This document shows positions 25,880-34,873 of a stretch of DNA of 40,206 nt, piece after piece. Made by a program: the position numbers and the translations under genes. Under the pieces are notes generated by a model. The model saw only the letters and a program-made list of their open reading frames with translations, ran no database searches and was not told the DNA's origin. Origin of the DNA: Actinomycetota bacterium (GTDB lineage Bacteria; Actinomycetota; JAHEXW01; JAGVPG01); assembly GCA_020052375.1 (NCBI GenBank), contig JAGVPG010000026.1, positions 1 to 40,206 on the forward strand, read 5' to 3'. How positions within the stretch are numbered: the stretch's first letter is position 1; each line of letters begins with the position of its first letter.

Positions 25880-26775
25880 TGAACGTGCCAAGCAACCCGG
25901 ACCCGGACGTTATCCGCATCACGCATGCTATTCAGCAACGCGGATATAAAGCATACCTTGTCGGCGGTTATCTCCGCGATCTGGTGATGGACCGGAAAAG
26001 CAGGGATGTCGACTTCGCGGTGGGTGGAGATGCCCCCGCTCTGGCTGCTGTCGTTGCCGAAGAAACGAACGGGCATAGTTTCTTGATCGATCGAAAACGG
26101 GGTGTGGCGAGGGTCGTATTTGGCAGCGACAACTATCTGGACACGGCCGACTTCGCAAACATGCAGGGAGCTTCGATAGAAGAGGACCTGGGAAAGCGCG
26201 ATTTCTCCGTGGATGCGATGGCGGTCGACGCCGGTTTAAAGCAAGACATAATCGATCCACATGGCGGTCTTGAGGATATCGGGGAAAAAAGGATCAGGGC
26301 GGTCTCGGACAGGGTGATGGCTGATGACCCTGTCAGGCTCGTCCGCGCGTTCCGGCTGGCGGTCGTCCTCGGGTTCACGATATCAGAAGAGACTCTTGCT
26401 ATGATCGGACGGGATGCCCACTTCATCAGTTCGACTCCCGGCGAACGGATCCGGAATGAACTGGTCAGTATCTTAAAAGAAAGCCACAGTGCGCCCGCTT
26501 TACAAAAGATGGCCGATGTCCGGCTCCTAAAACACATATTCCCCGGCTTTAAAAACGTTCGCGATCTGAAAAATCTTGAATCGTCTGTCACAAACAAAAA
26601 CCGCTTTGGAGAGATACTGGAATATGGTATAAACCGTCTGGTGATACTAAAAATGGCTGTTTTACTCGGGGATGCGGACAAAGAAACAGCAGTTGCCGCA
26701 GCGGATCGTTTAAGGTTATCCCGAAAGAGCAAGCGAGCACTTTTGGCTGCAATAAAATATTTAGACATTCTGTAA
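25879..26775 (+). CDS. CCA-adding enzyme/poly(A) polymerase-like protein, C-terminally short
   Basis: A 298-residue class II nucleotidyltransferase-type protein. Head domain: YLVGGYLRDLVMDRKSRDVD, with GG and the DXD motif (DVDFAV). Neck: DLGKRDFSVDAMAVD, IDPHGGLEDI, DDPVRLVRAFRLAVVLGF. Bacterial relatives usually have 400-480 residues with an HD or tail domain. This one stops at LRLSRKSKRALLAAIKYLDI, and the expected HD dyad position reads LLGD. It may be a naturally short form or a 3'-truncated gene. An AT-rich non-coding region follows. GTG at 25876 is an alternative start. Confidence 0.85.
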   Translation: MNVPSNPDPDVIRITHAIQQRGYKAYLVGGYLRDLVMDRKSRDVDFAVGGDAPALAAVVAEETNGHSFLIDRKRGVARVVFGSDNYLDTADFANMQGASIEEDLGKRDFSVDAMAVDAGLKQDIIDPHGGLEDIGEKRIRAVSDRVMADDPVRLVRAFRLAVVLGFTISEETLAMIGRDAHFISSTPGERIRNELVSILKESHSAPALQKMADVRLLKHIFPGFKNVRDLKNLESSVTNKNRFGEILEYGINRLVILKMAVLLGDADKETAVAAADRLRLSRKSKRALLAAIKYLDIL

Positions 26776-26945
26776 TTTTTATTAATCAATCAAGTAATAA
26801 CAATTTCTGTCGTAAGTATTGCGCAAGATGGCACAAAGTATTAATATATATTCTGGAAATGTGATTTTTTTCTTGTAACAGTTGCAACTATATCTATTAT
26901 CTCAAAAATGCGCAGGTTAGCGTGGAATTAAGAGGTGACCCATAA
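26776..26945 (+). other. AT-rich intergenic region, leader of the V-ATPase operon
   Basis: A 170-nt gap markedly richer in A+T than the surrounding DNA, the largest gap between same-strand operons after the ribosomal cluster. It contains the candidate promoter at 26873-26900 and a 10-bp palindrome. I see no intrinsic terminator for the upstream gene and no convincing small ORF. Confidence 0.7.
26873..26900 (+). promoter_or_regulatory. Candidate promoter of the V-type ATPase operon
   Basis: TTGTAA (26873-26878), 16-nt spacer, TATTAT (26895-26900), 46 nt before the first GTG of the operon. The spacer contains the perfect 10-bp palindrome AGTTGCAACT (26880-26889), which could be a repressor site. 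Confidence 0.5.
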
Positions 26946-27302
26946 GTGAATCTTGAACAAATGGAAGTCGATTCTGAAGACTCCCCGTTAGTCGTCATCA
27001 AGCAAAAAGAGATCGAAATAAACACCCGCATTTTGCAAGCCTCCAGAAGGGCGGACGAAGAGATAAGCGCGGCGCGTCGAAAAGCGACGGAGATAAAAGC
27101 CAAAGCAGAAAGAGATAGTGTGGAGGAGACCAAGAGGCTGCACCGGGAAGAGATAAAGAACGCGAAAGCGCAGGCCGTCAAGATAGTCCAGGGAGCACAG
27201 AAGGAAGTCAAACAGGTAACAGAGATGGGCAGGACGAACAAGGACAGGGCGGTCGAGTTTATTATGGATACTGTTATAGCTGCCGAACAGCATCAAAAAT
27301 AG
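26946..27302 (+). CDS. V-type ATPase peripheral-stalk subunit G/H-like
   Basis: A 118-residue, highly charged, almost wholly alpha-helical coiled-coil protein (KEIEINTRILQASRRADEEI, KATEIKAKAERDSVEETKRL). Its size, composition and place as first gene before subunit I match the G/H subunit (AhaH/AtpG type) that pairs with subunit E in the peripheral stalk, as in the Thermus operon. Sequence alone is low-information, so the call relies on context. GTG start with AAGAGGTG upstream. Confidence 0.8.
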   Translation: MNLEQMEVDSEDSPLVVIKQKEIEINTRILQASRRADEEISAARRKATEIKAKAERDSVEETKRLHREEIKNAKAQAVKIVQGAQKEVKQVTEMGRTNKDRAVEFIMDTVIAAEQHQK

Positions 27303-27359
27303 AAACCTATCAAGTACTGATAAAATATAAAGGCGGATTTAAAATAAGGGGGGAAAACT

Positions 27360-29312
27360 ATGCTCCTTTCAATGTCGAAAGTCCAGATCATAGGTCCTAA
27401 GAAGCTGTTCTATGATACGCTGAACGTGCTTCATTTTCTAGGGGCACTCCAGATCGAAGACCTCTCCAGGAAGATCACCCCCGGTGATATGTTGATGCGC
27501 AAGATGGATGTCGACCAGGAAGCCAAGCAGAAACACGACCAGCTGGAAGCCCTCTATGGAAAGATCAGCGCCATCCTTACCACGATCAAGCCGGAAGCCG
27601 AAGAGGACGATCGTATAAAAACTGAGGTCAAGGAATCGTACGATGTCATTTGGCGTTCTTCATGCGAGGACCTGGCGTTCGACTGTAACGAGATCATCAA
27701 GAAACTGGATGCTTCAACGCGCGATCTGGCGACACACAAAACAGACCTCGAGCGCGAGCTTGCGTCTCTGTCCAGGTACGAGACGATAGTAAAGAAGCTC
27801 TATCCTCTGGCGCCGCAGCTCTATCGCCTGGAGGGCTTCGAGGCAGTGGCTTTGCTGGTCAGCAAGAAATACGGTGCGGTCTTGGAACTTATACGACAGG
27901 AGATCGGCAAGATCACCAAAAAGCAGTTCGAGCTGATATCAGCCGAAGTGGACGAGGACACGATCGCGGCGATAGTCCTGTTCAAAGATATTTATTCGGA
28001 CCAGGTGCATAACTTCCTGTGGGCGGAGAAGGTAAACCAGGTAAGATTACCGGAAAGTCTGGCGGACAAGCCGTTCGAAGACATCCTCGATCATATAAAA
28101 GCACGCAAATCCGAGATCCCGGTCGAGACGGAGAAGATCGAAGAAAAGTTGAAGAAATCCGGCGAGAAGTGGTATGTCAAACTTCTTGTGCTGAAACAGG
28201 CGCTGCGTGACAGGATCGAAGAACTGGAGATGCCGGCGCAACTAGGCCAGACGGATTTCACGTTTGTGATCAACGGATGGATCCCGTCAAAAGACCTCGA
28301 TCGCTTGAAGAACACTTTGGACGAGGAGTTCGAGGGCAGTCTTCATGTCGAAGAGCTTCAAGTCAGCCACGAGGAGATAGAGGAGGCGCCTGTCGTCTTC
28401 AACAATCCGACTCTTTTCAAACCGTTCGAGACAGCGTTGCGTATTTTCCCGCTGCCGCGCTACGGTACGATAGACCCGACTCCTTTCGTCGCCATATTCT
28501 TCCCTATCTTTTTTGGCATGATCGTAGGCGATATCGGTATCGGCCTGGTCATCCTTGCCGTAGCTTTGTTAGCCCGCTGGCGCTACTCGAAAGAGAAGGC
28601 ATGGGTCAAACCGGTTACTATGATATTCATCAGCGGGGCGCTATCGGCCATCATGTTCGGTTTTCTATACGGGGAGTTCTTCGGCAATATTCTGGAGATC
28701 AACCATCTTATCAGGGAGATCCATATATTCGGCATCAAGTTGCCGCTGAACAGGCTTGAGCTGATCATCCCCATGCTCTTTTTATCTGTCGGTGTCGGGG
28801 CCACTCAGGTTATTCTGGGTCTCTTCCTAGGCGTTATCAACGGGATCAGACAAAAAGCAAGGAAGCACACGCTGGAAAAAGTGGGGATGCTGATCGTTTT
28901 ATTTGCCATCTTACTGATCGTCGGAGCAGTGGTCACCAAGATCCAGGTGCTTATGACACCGGCGTTTATAGGCATATTGATAGGTGTCGTCCTCTTGGTG
29001 TACTCCGCCGGTTTTATGGGAGTCGTCGAGATCTTCGGGACGCTCGGCAACATATTCTCATATACGCGTATACTAGCGCTGGGATTGGCAGGGATGATCC
29101 TGGCTATGGTCGCAAATGATCTTGTCGGTTCGATGGGGAGCGTATATGTAGGTGTCGCTCTCGCTCTGCTACTGCATGTCTTGAACATAGCTGTAGCTGC
29201 ATTCTCACCGACCATACATTCATTGCGGCTTAATCTTATCGAGTTCTTTAAACAGTTTGTAGAACAGGGAGGCAGTGAATATAAGCCTTTCAAACGAGTA
29301 GGAGGTGTGTAG
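27360..29312 (+). CDS. ntpI: V-type ATP synthase subunit I
   Basis: A 650-residue subunit a/I. Residues about 1-335 are the cytosolic domain with coiled coils that anchors the peripheral stalks. About 360-640 form the membrane domain with seven or eight hydrophobic helices, including PLPRYGTIDPTPFVAIFFPI, FGMIVGDIGIGLVIL, FSYTRILALGLAGMILAMV (conserved Arg of the ion half-channel) and the C-terminal HSLRLNLIEFFKQF. It provides the ion path next to the c-ring. AAGGGGGGA lies just before the ATG. Confidence 0.97.
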   Translation: MLLSMSKVQIIGPKKLFYDTLNVLHFLGALQIEDLSRKITPGDMLMRKMDVDQEAKQKHDQLEALYGKISAILTTIKPEAEEDDRIKTEVKESYDVIWRSSCEDLAFDCNEIIKKLDASTRDLATHKTDLERELASLSRYETIVKKLYPLAPQLYRLEGFEAVALLVSKKYGAVLELIRQEIGKITKKQFELISAEVDEDTIAAIVLFKDIYSDQVHNFLWAEKVNQVRLPESLADKPFEDILDHIKARKSEIPVETEKIEEKLKKSGEKWYVKLLVLKQALRDRIEELEMPAQLGQTDFTFVINGWIPSKDLDRLKNTLDEEFEGSLHVEELQVSHEEIEEAPVVFNNPTLFKPFETALRIFPLPRYGTIDPTPFVAIFFPIFFGMIVGDIGIGLVILAVALLARWRYSKEKAWVKPVTMIFISGALSAIMFGFLYGEFFGNILEINHLIREIHIFGIKLPLNRLELIIPMLFLSVGVGATQVILGLFLGVINGIRQKARKHTLEKVGMLIVLFAILLIVGAVVTKIQVLMTPAFIGILIGVVLLVYSAGFMGVVEIFGTLGNIFSYTRILALGLAGMILAMVANDLVGSMGSVYVGVALALLLHVLNIAVAAFSPTIHSLRLNLIEFFKQFVEQGGSEYKPFKRVGGV

Positions 29313-29315
29313 CGT

Positions 29316-29534
29316 ATGGCAGTTCTTTTCAAGGCGTTGGGAGCGGCACTCGCCATCGGATTAGCGGCTCTAAGCACCGGTTACGCGCAGGCTAAGATAG
29401 GTTCGGCCGGCGCCGGAGCGATTGCCGAAAAACCGGAGACCGCGGGTATGATACTAGCTCTGGAAGCGTTGCCCGAGCTCGTCGTCGTTCTTGGATTTGT
29501 AGTAGCGGCGATGATCATCACGCAGCTTAAGTAA
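29316..29534 (+). CDS. ntpK: V-type ATP synthase subunit K (rotor c-subunit, 8-kDa type)
   Basis: A 72-residue proteolipid of two transmembrane helices, the single-hairpin form. Gly/Ala-rich helix 1, loop AIAEKPE, helix 2 ALEALPELVVVLGFV with Glu54 as the ion-binding carboxylate. The Thr and Tyr that follow this Glu in Na+-binding K subunits (ETYAILGF in Enterococcus) are Leu55 and Val58 here, suggesting protons rather than Na+, but this is inference. Located directly after subunit I. Confidence 0.96.
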   Translation: MAVLFKALGAALAIGLAALSTGYAQAKIGSAGAGAIAEKPETAGMILALEALPELVVVLGFVVAAMIITQLK

Positions 29535-29564
29535 GCAGACTAGAGAAGGTAGAGGGAATGACAT

Positions 29565-30143
29565 ATGCCGCTTCAAGATATTATCGGCGTTCTTGAACGC
29601 TACGGCACTGATGAAGAAGACGAAGTAAAAGCCCGTTGTGATATCCAGATCAGTGAGATCCTTGAAATAGCCGGGGACGACGCAAAAAAGATACGCGAAC
29701 AATGCCTGCACTCTATGGAGAAGACGATCAAGGGTGATACCTCTAAGGTGCTGACAGAGGCCAAACTGCAGGTAAGAAAGCAGGTCATCAAGGCTAAAGA
29801 GGATTCAATCGAAGATGCTTTTAAAAAAGCGGGCGAGAATTTAAGGGGTTTAAGGAAGACCGTCAAATACGAAAAGATCATGGAGGACTTGATAACGGAG
29901 GTCGTCGACCACTGTCCGTCGGACGCGGTCATCAGAGTCGATCCTGCAGACAAGGCGCTGACGCAGAAGATCATAGACCGAGAAGGCCTTAAATGGGAGA
30001 TAAAAACCGATATCACTTGCTCCGGAGGACTTAAGGCGGTCAGCGCGGATGGGCGCGTCTGTTTCGACAACACGTTCGAATCGCGGTTAGACAAGGCAAA
30101 GCAGTTTATAAGGCCCGATGTCACGACCATTCTTTTCGGATGA
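29565..30143 (+). CDS. ntpE: V-type ATP synthase subunit E
   Basis: A 192-residue peripheral-stalk subunit. The N-terminal half is a charged helix; the C-terminal globular part shows YEKIMEDLITEVVDHC, VRVDPADKAL-like IRVDPADKALTQKII and CSGGLKAVSADGRVCFDNTF ESRLDKA, typical of subunit E. It pairs with the G/H protein. AGAGGGA precedes the ATG. Confidence 0.93.
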   Translation: MPLQDIIGVLERYGTDEEDEVKARCDIQISEILEIAGDDAKKIREQCLHSMEKTIKGDTSKVLTEAKLQVRKQVIKAKEDSIEDAFKKAGENLRGLRKTVKYEKIMEDLITEVVDHCPSDAVIRVDPADKALTQKIIDREGLKWEIKTDITCSGGLKAVSADGRVCFDNTFESRLDKAKQFIRPDVTTILFG

Positions 30144-30151
30144 TATAAGAC

Positions 30152-31207
30152 ATGGGAACCGATTACGGATACGCGAACGCCAGAGTAAGAGCGATGAAGA
30201 GCTACCTGTTCAGGCGTCCGTTCTATGAGAAACTTCTTCAGATGGCGACCTTGCAGGACATGACGACAACACTTGCAAAAACACCTTATGCCAGGGACAT
30301 AGACGAAGCGATGATCAAGTATAGCGGGATAAGGGGTTTTGACGAGGCGTTGCGGATGAACACAATGAGGACGTTCAGAAAGATCCTTAAGTTCGTTGAT
30401 TCCGACGGGCGGGAACTGGTGGACATACTCGTAGGGCGCTGGGACGTGTCGAACATCAAGACTATCTTGAGAGGTAAGAACATCGGCGCAAGTACTGAAG
30501 ACATAGTGACCAGCCTGATCCCGGCCGGGGAATTGGACGAGATCACGTTACGCGAGCTGGCCGGCCAACTCGATGTAAGAAGCTGCATCGATCTAATGGC
30601 GACCTGGCGGTTACCGTACGCAAGCGCTCTGACGGAAGCGTTTCCGGAATATACGAAGCGAAGGAATATGACCTCGCTTGAACTGGCTCTTGACAAGACC
30701 TATTATGAAGACGCTTTTTCCAGACTTAAAAGAAACTCTATGAATGTCTCGCTGGTGAGGGAGATCCTTAGAAGGGAGATCGATCTGACCAATATCATGA
30801 CGGTCTTAAGGGTGATCAAGGATGAGATCGAACCCAAACAAGCTAAGAGGTTTCTCCTCGAAGGAGGCAAAGAATTCGATATGGAGCGTCTGGAGTCGCT
30901 TCTAAAAGAGGCCAGTATAGAGGATGTGGTGTTCAAACTTAAAACCTCGTCATACGGACGCGTCCTTGAGTCTCATATGAACGACTACTTCGAATCCGGT
31001 TCTCTGGTCCGGATCGAAAGAAGCCTCGAAGAGACGGCGGTCAGACGAGGCATCGCTATGTTCAGAGCAGACCCATTGAGCATCGCGATGATCATCGGTT
31101 ATATCTGGGCAAAGTACAACGAGATCATAAACCTACGGGTCATCGCCAGAAGCAAGATGGTCGGTATGCCGGAGGACAAGACGAGGGAGGCGCTGATCCT
31201 TGCGTAA
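30152..31207 (+). CDS. ntpC: V-type ATP synthase subunit C
   Basis: A 351-residue all-helical subunit C/d that caps the rotor ring and couples it to the central stalk. Family segments: YGYANARVRAMKSYLF at the N-terminus, the LVGRWDVSNIKTILRGK motif, LTNIMTVLRVIKDEI and the C-terminal IGYIWAKYNEIINLRVIARS, KMVGMPEDKTREALI. Overlaps ntpF by 8 nt. Confidence 0.96.
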   Translation: MGTDYGYANARVRAMKSYLFRRPFYEKLLQMATLQDMTTTLAKTPYARDIDEAMIKYSGIRGFDEALRMNTMRTFRKILKFVDSDGRELVDILVGRWDVSNIKTILRGKNIGASTEDIVTSLIPAGELDEITLRELAGQLDVRSCIDLMATWRLPYASALTEAFPEYTKRRNMTSLELALDKTYYEDAFSRLKRNSMNVSLVREILRREIDLTNIMTVLRVIKDEIEPKQAKRFLLEGGKEFDMERLESLLKEASIEDVVFKLKTSSYGRVLESHMNDYFESGSLVRIERSLEETAVRRGIAMFRADPLSIAMIIGYIWAKYNEIINLRVIARSKMVGMPEDKTREALILA

Positions 31208-31541
31208 GTTTATCGTCCTTACGGATCCGGAAAGCGCGGACGGGTTCCGGCTAGCCGGAGTCGAAGTCCTCGAAGCTTCCATAGAGGACCGCACGGATAC
31301 AAAGAGGAAGTTGATCGGCCTGATCAACGACGATGATGTCGGGATCATCGGCATAGACGAAGACCTCCTGTTGGAGATCGACGAACCGACCAGATTGAAG
31401 ATCGACCGGCTATACCGCCCGATCGTCATAGCGATACCGGCGAAGAAGAAGCTGGGTGTGAGCGAGGCCAGGCATAGCTTCCTGGCGAGCATGATCCATA
31501 GAGCCATAGGCTTTGATATCAGAGTAGGAAGGAATGCTTAG
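31200..31541 (+). CDS. ntpF: V-type ATP synthase subunit F
   Basis: A 113-residue central-stalk subunit with a Rossmann-like fold: VLTDPESADGFRLAGVEV and NDDDVGIIGIDEDLL, ending in a helix. TTG start at 31200 inside the end of ntpC, supported by the family N-terminus and a GAGGGAGG upstream. Stop directly abuts ntpA. Confidence 0.94.
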   Translation: MRKFIVLTDPESADGFRLAGVEVLEASIEDRTDTKRKLIGLINDDDVGIIGIDEDLLLEIDEPTRLKIDRLYRPIVIAIPAKKKLGVSEARHSFLASMIHRAIGFDIRVGRNA

Positions 31542-33302
31542 ATGATAGAGGGGAGAATCAATAAGATATCCGGACCTGTCGTGGTGGCTATAGGTCTGAC
31601 CGGTGCCAAGATGTATGACGTCGTCAAGGTAGGCGATATGGGTCTGATCGGCGAGGTCATACGCCTTGAAGGCGACGCCGCCACCGTGCAGGTGTATGAG
31701 GACACGGAGGGCGTCAGGGTCGGAGAGAAGGTCGTGAGCACCGAGAACCCGCTTCTGATCGAGCTTGGACCGGGGCTTCTGGCGTCCATTTACGACGGAA
31801 CACAGCGTCCGCTGCCCGATATCATGGAGAAGCAGGGCGCGTTTATAGCCAGGGGAGTCACTGTGAACTCCCTGAACCGCGAGAAAAAATGGGATTTCAA
31901 TCCGACGATCAAGAAAGGCGCAAAAGTCACAACGGGAGATGTATTAGGAACGGTCGTCGAGACAAAAGGTATAACGCATAAGATCCTGGTGCCGCATGGC
32001 TTGTCCGGTGTAATCGACTCGATTGAAAAAGGCAAGTTCACGGTGGAGGATACTGTCGCCGTTCTAAAAGACGAAAACGGCGGTACGCATGAGTTGAATA
32101 TGATCCAGCGCTGGCCGGCGCGACAGAGCCGTCCTTACAAAGAGAAACTTGATCCCGAGCTTCCATTGATGACCGGCCAGAGGGTATTCGATACGTTTTT
32201 CCCGATCCCTAAAGGCGGAGCGGCCATCATACCCGGCGGTTTCGGCACGGGCAAGACGGTCACGGAACAGACATTAGCCAAGTGGGCCGATGCGGATATC
32301 ATCGTTTATGTCGGATGCGGCGAGCGGGGCAACGAGATGTGCGAGGTCTTGACGGAGTTTCCCACACTGATCGACCCGCGTACGGGAAACCCGCTGCTTG
32401 ACCGGACGGTCCTTATCGCTAATACGTCGAATATGCCGGTGGCCGCGAGAGAGGCATCCATCTACACAGGCATTACTATCGCCGAGTACTACAGGGACAT
32501 GGGATATCACGTGGCGATGATGGCCGATAGCACCTCGCGTTGGGGTGAAGCGTTGCGCGAGGTCTCCGGACGTCTCGAAGAGATGCCCGGAGAGGAAGGA
32601 TATCCGGCATATCTGGCAACGAGATTGGCCAGTTTCTATGAGAGAGCGGGGCGCACCGTCTGTTATGGAGAGGACGACCGTGTCGGTTCGGTCACAGTAG
32701 TCGGAGCCGTATCGCCTCCAGGCGGTGATTTTTCCGAGCCGATGACGCAGCATAGCCTACGCATCACGGGGGCGTTCTGGGCGCTCGATACCGATCTGGC
32801 GCACAGACGCCATTTCCCGGCGATCAACTGGATCAAGAGCTACTCGCTTTATAAAGAGCAGGTGGCCGACTGGTTCAAAGAAAACGTTTCGGCAGATTAT
32901 ATGGAGGTCAGCGAGCGCGCGATGTATCTGCTGCAGCGCGAGACGGAGCTCCAGGAGATCGTACAGCTTGTCGGACCGGACGCGTTACCTGAAAATGAAC
33001 GGGCGATCCTGGAGACGACCAGGATGATGAGGGAAGATTATCTCCAACAGTTCGCTTTCGACGACGTCGACTGCTATTGCCCACCGGAGAAGCAGTACTG
33101 GATGCTGAAAGCGATCCTTACTTTCTACGAAGCGTCGCAGGAAGCGTTGACACGCGGTGTTACCTTAAGCCAGATCATGTCGTTACCTTTAAAGAACGAG
33201 ATAGCCAGGATGAAGTACATCAGGACAAAAGATGCGGTAAATACGATAAAGAAACTTATAGATTCGATCGTAAAAGAGATCACATCGATAGAGGTGCTGT
33301 GA
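31542..33302 (+). CDS. ntpA: V-type ATP synthase catalytic subunit A
   Basis: A 586-residue catalytic subunit. P-loop GGFGTGKT at about residues 231-238, catalytic-Glu region [35 protein letters not shown], and [17 protein letters not shown]. The long non-homologous insert between the N-terminal barrel and nucleotide domain ([17 protein letters not shown] region) distinguishes it from F1-beta. It hydrolyses or makes ATP. TGATG overlap with ntpB. Confidence 0.98.
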   Translation: MIEGRINKISGPVVVAIGLTGAKMYDVVKVGDMGLIGEVIRLEGDAATVQVYEDTEGVRVGEKVVSTENPLLIELGPGLLASIYDGTQRPLPDIMEKQGAFIARGVTVNSLNREKKWDFNPTIKKGAKVTTGDVLGTVVETKGITHKILVPHGLSGVIDSIEKGKFTVEDTVAVLKDENGGTHELNMIQRWPARQSRPYKEKLDPELPLMTGQRVFDTFFPIPKGGAAIIPGGFGTGKTVTEQTLAKWADADIIVYVGCGERGNEMCEVLTEFPTLIDPRTGNPLLDRTVLIANTSNMPVAAREASIYTGITIAEYYRDMGYHVAMMADSTSRWGEALREVSGRLEEMPGEEGYPAYLATRLASFYERAGRTVCYGEDDRVGSVTVVGAVSPPGGDFSEPMTQHSLRITGAFWALDTDLAHRRHFPAINWIKSYSLYKEQVADWFKENVSADYMEVSERAMYLLQRETELQEIVQLVGPDALPENERAILETTRMMREDYLQQFAFDDVDCYCPPEKQYWMLKAILTFYEASQEALTRGVTLSQIMSLPLKNEIARMKYIRTKDAVNTIKKLIDSIVKEITSIEVL

Positions 33303-34870
33303 TGGACAAGATGCTTTCATTAATGCAAAAACAATACTCGACCATCAGTTATGTCTCCGGACCGCTTATATTCGTAGAGCGCGCGAAACATGTGGCTTAC
33401 GGCGAGATGGTGGACATAGAGCTTCCGAACGGGGAACGCAGGGCCGGCCAGGTGCTGGAAAGCGCCGGCGATATGGCCGTCGTCCAGGTGTTCGAGGGGA
33501 CGCAGGGGATCGATGTTGATAAGACGACGGTCAGCTTCCGCGATGAAGTCGCGAAGATCGACGTGTCGGTCGATCTTCTGGGGCGAGTCCTGAACGGCCG
33601 CGGCGAACCGATAGACGGCCGCGGCAGGATCCTTCCGGAAGACCGCCTGGAGATCACCGGATCGCCGTTGAACCCGGTATCCCGTGACGAACCCGCGGAT
33701 TTCATCCAGACAGGCATATCGGCCATTGACGGCCTGAATACGCTGGTCCGTGGACAGAAACTGCCTATCTTCTCCGGTTCCGGATTACCGGCGAACCAGT
33801 TGATCGCTCAGACGATCCGCCAGGCGCAGGTAAAAAGCGGGGAAGAGTTCGCGATAGTATTCGCGGCTCTTGGAATATCTCACCGCGAGGCATCGTTCTT
33901 CATCAACGATTTCGAGAAGAGCGGCGCTCTTGAACGCGTCGTCTTCTTTATCAACCTTGCCGATGACCCGACGATCGAACGGATAATCACACCGAGGTGT
34001 GCCCTTACGGTTGCCGAATACCTGGCGTTCAAGTGGGACATGCAGGTCCTCGTTATCCTTAGCGATATGACCAACTACTGCGAGGCCCTACGGGAGATCT
34101 CGACCGCGCGGGAAGAAGTGCCGGGCAGACGCGGTTATCCCGGTTATATGTATACCGACCTCGCGACGATCTACGAACGGGCCGGTAGGATCAAGGACAA
34201 AAAGGGCTCGATCACACAGTTGATACTTCTGACTATGCCTGACGATGACATAACCCATCCGATACCTGACCTTACCGGTTATATAACGGAAGGGCAGATA
34301 GTCCTTGGCAGGCACTTGAACCGGCGCGGTATATACCCGCCGATCGACGTACTTCCGTGCCTGTCCCGTCTGATGAATCTGGGGATCGGCGCCGACAAGA
34401 CACGCGAGGACCATCGGAACGTCGCCGACCAGCTTTACGCTTCATACGCGCAAGGCCGTGACCTTAGGCGGCTGGTCTCGATCATCGGAGAGGAAGCGTT
34501 GTCCGAAGCCGACCGTAAATATCTTAAGTTTGCCGATGATTTCGAGTCGCGGTTCATCTCGCAGGGGGACAGTAACCGGGATATCTCAGAGACCATGGAT
34601 ATCGCGTGGGAACTCCTGTCCAGTCTTCCGAGAGAGGAACTTAAGAGGATCAAGGATGTCTTCATCGACAAGTATCTGCCACGTATCGAAGAGTCTGGCG
34701 GCGAGGAAGGCGAGATGGGAGAGGCCGGGGAGTCGGAAGCTGAATCCGGGATGCCTCAAGGCGGCAACGATTTCACTCCGATGATGAAGGATCTGGAGCC
34801 GAATGACGTGGAAACGCTAGAGTCGGTACAGTCGAACGGTGGCACGAACGAACCGGTAATAAGGGAGTAG
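33302..34870 (+). CDS. ntpB: V-type ATP synthase subunit B, with acidic C-terminal tail
   Basis: A 522-residue non-catalytic subunit. The start is ATG 33302 ([12 protein letters not shown]); the upstream open frame to 33077 is only a shadow of ntpA. It has [37 protein letters not shown] in place of a P-loop (about residue 157), [20 protein letters not shown] and [17 protein letters not shown]. The family usually has 455-475 residues. Here about 55 extra residues rich in Glu, Gly, Ser and Asn ([20 protein letters not shown] onwards) follow the core. Confidence 0.97.
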   Translation: MDKMLSLMQKQYSTISYVSGPLIFVERAKHVAYGEMVDIELPNGERRAGQVLESAGDMAVVQVFEGTQGIDVDKTTVSFRDEVAKIDVSVDLLGRVLNGRGEPIDGRGRILPEDRLEITGSPLNPVSRDEPADFIQTGISAIDGLNTLVRGQKLPIFSGSGLPANQLIAQTIRQAQVKSGEEFAIVFAALGISHREASFFINDFEKSGALERVVFFINLADDPTIERIITPRCALTVAEYLAFKWDMQVLVILSDMTNYCEALREISTAREEVPGRRGYPGYMYTDLATIYERAGRIKDKKGSITQLILLTMPDDDITHPIPDLTGYITEGQIVLGRHLNRRGIYPPIDVLPCLSRLMNLGIGADKTREDHRNVADQLYASYAQGRDLRRLVSIIGEEALSEADRKYLKFADDFESRFISQGDSNRDISETMDIAWELLSSLPREELKRIKDVFIDKYLPRIEESGGEEGEMGEAGESEAESGMPQGGNDFTPMMKDLEPNDVETLESVQSNGGTNEPVIRE

Positions 34871-34873
34871 ACG

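Noticed and set aside
26776-26845. Small ORF or frameshifted remainder of the nucleotidyltransferase
   Set aside because: The frame after the stop runs only about 23 codons with no family-like residues.
28277-28759. Plus-strand ORF of 160 residues within ntpI
   Set aside because: Out-of-frame shadow of a clearly conserved subunit I region.
33077-33301. In-frame extension of subunit B by 75 residues
   Set aside because: It lies wholly inside the ntpA coding region in another frame; the TGATG junction and family N-terminus point to the ATG at 33302.
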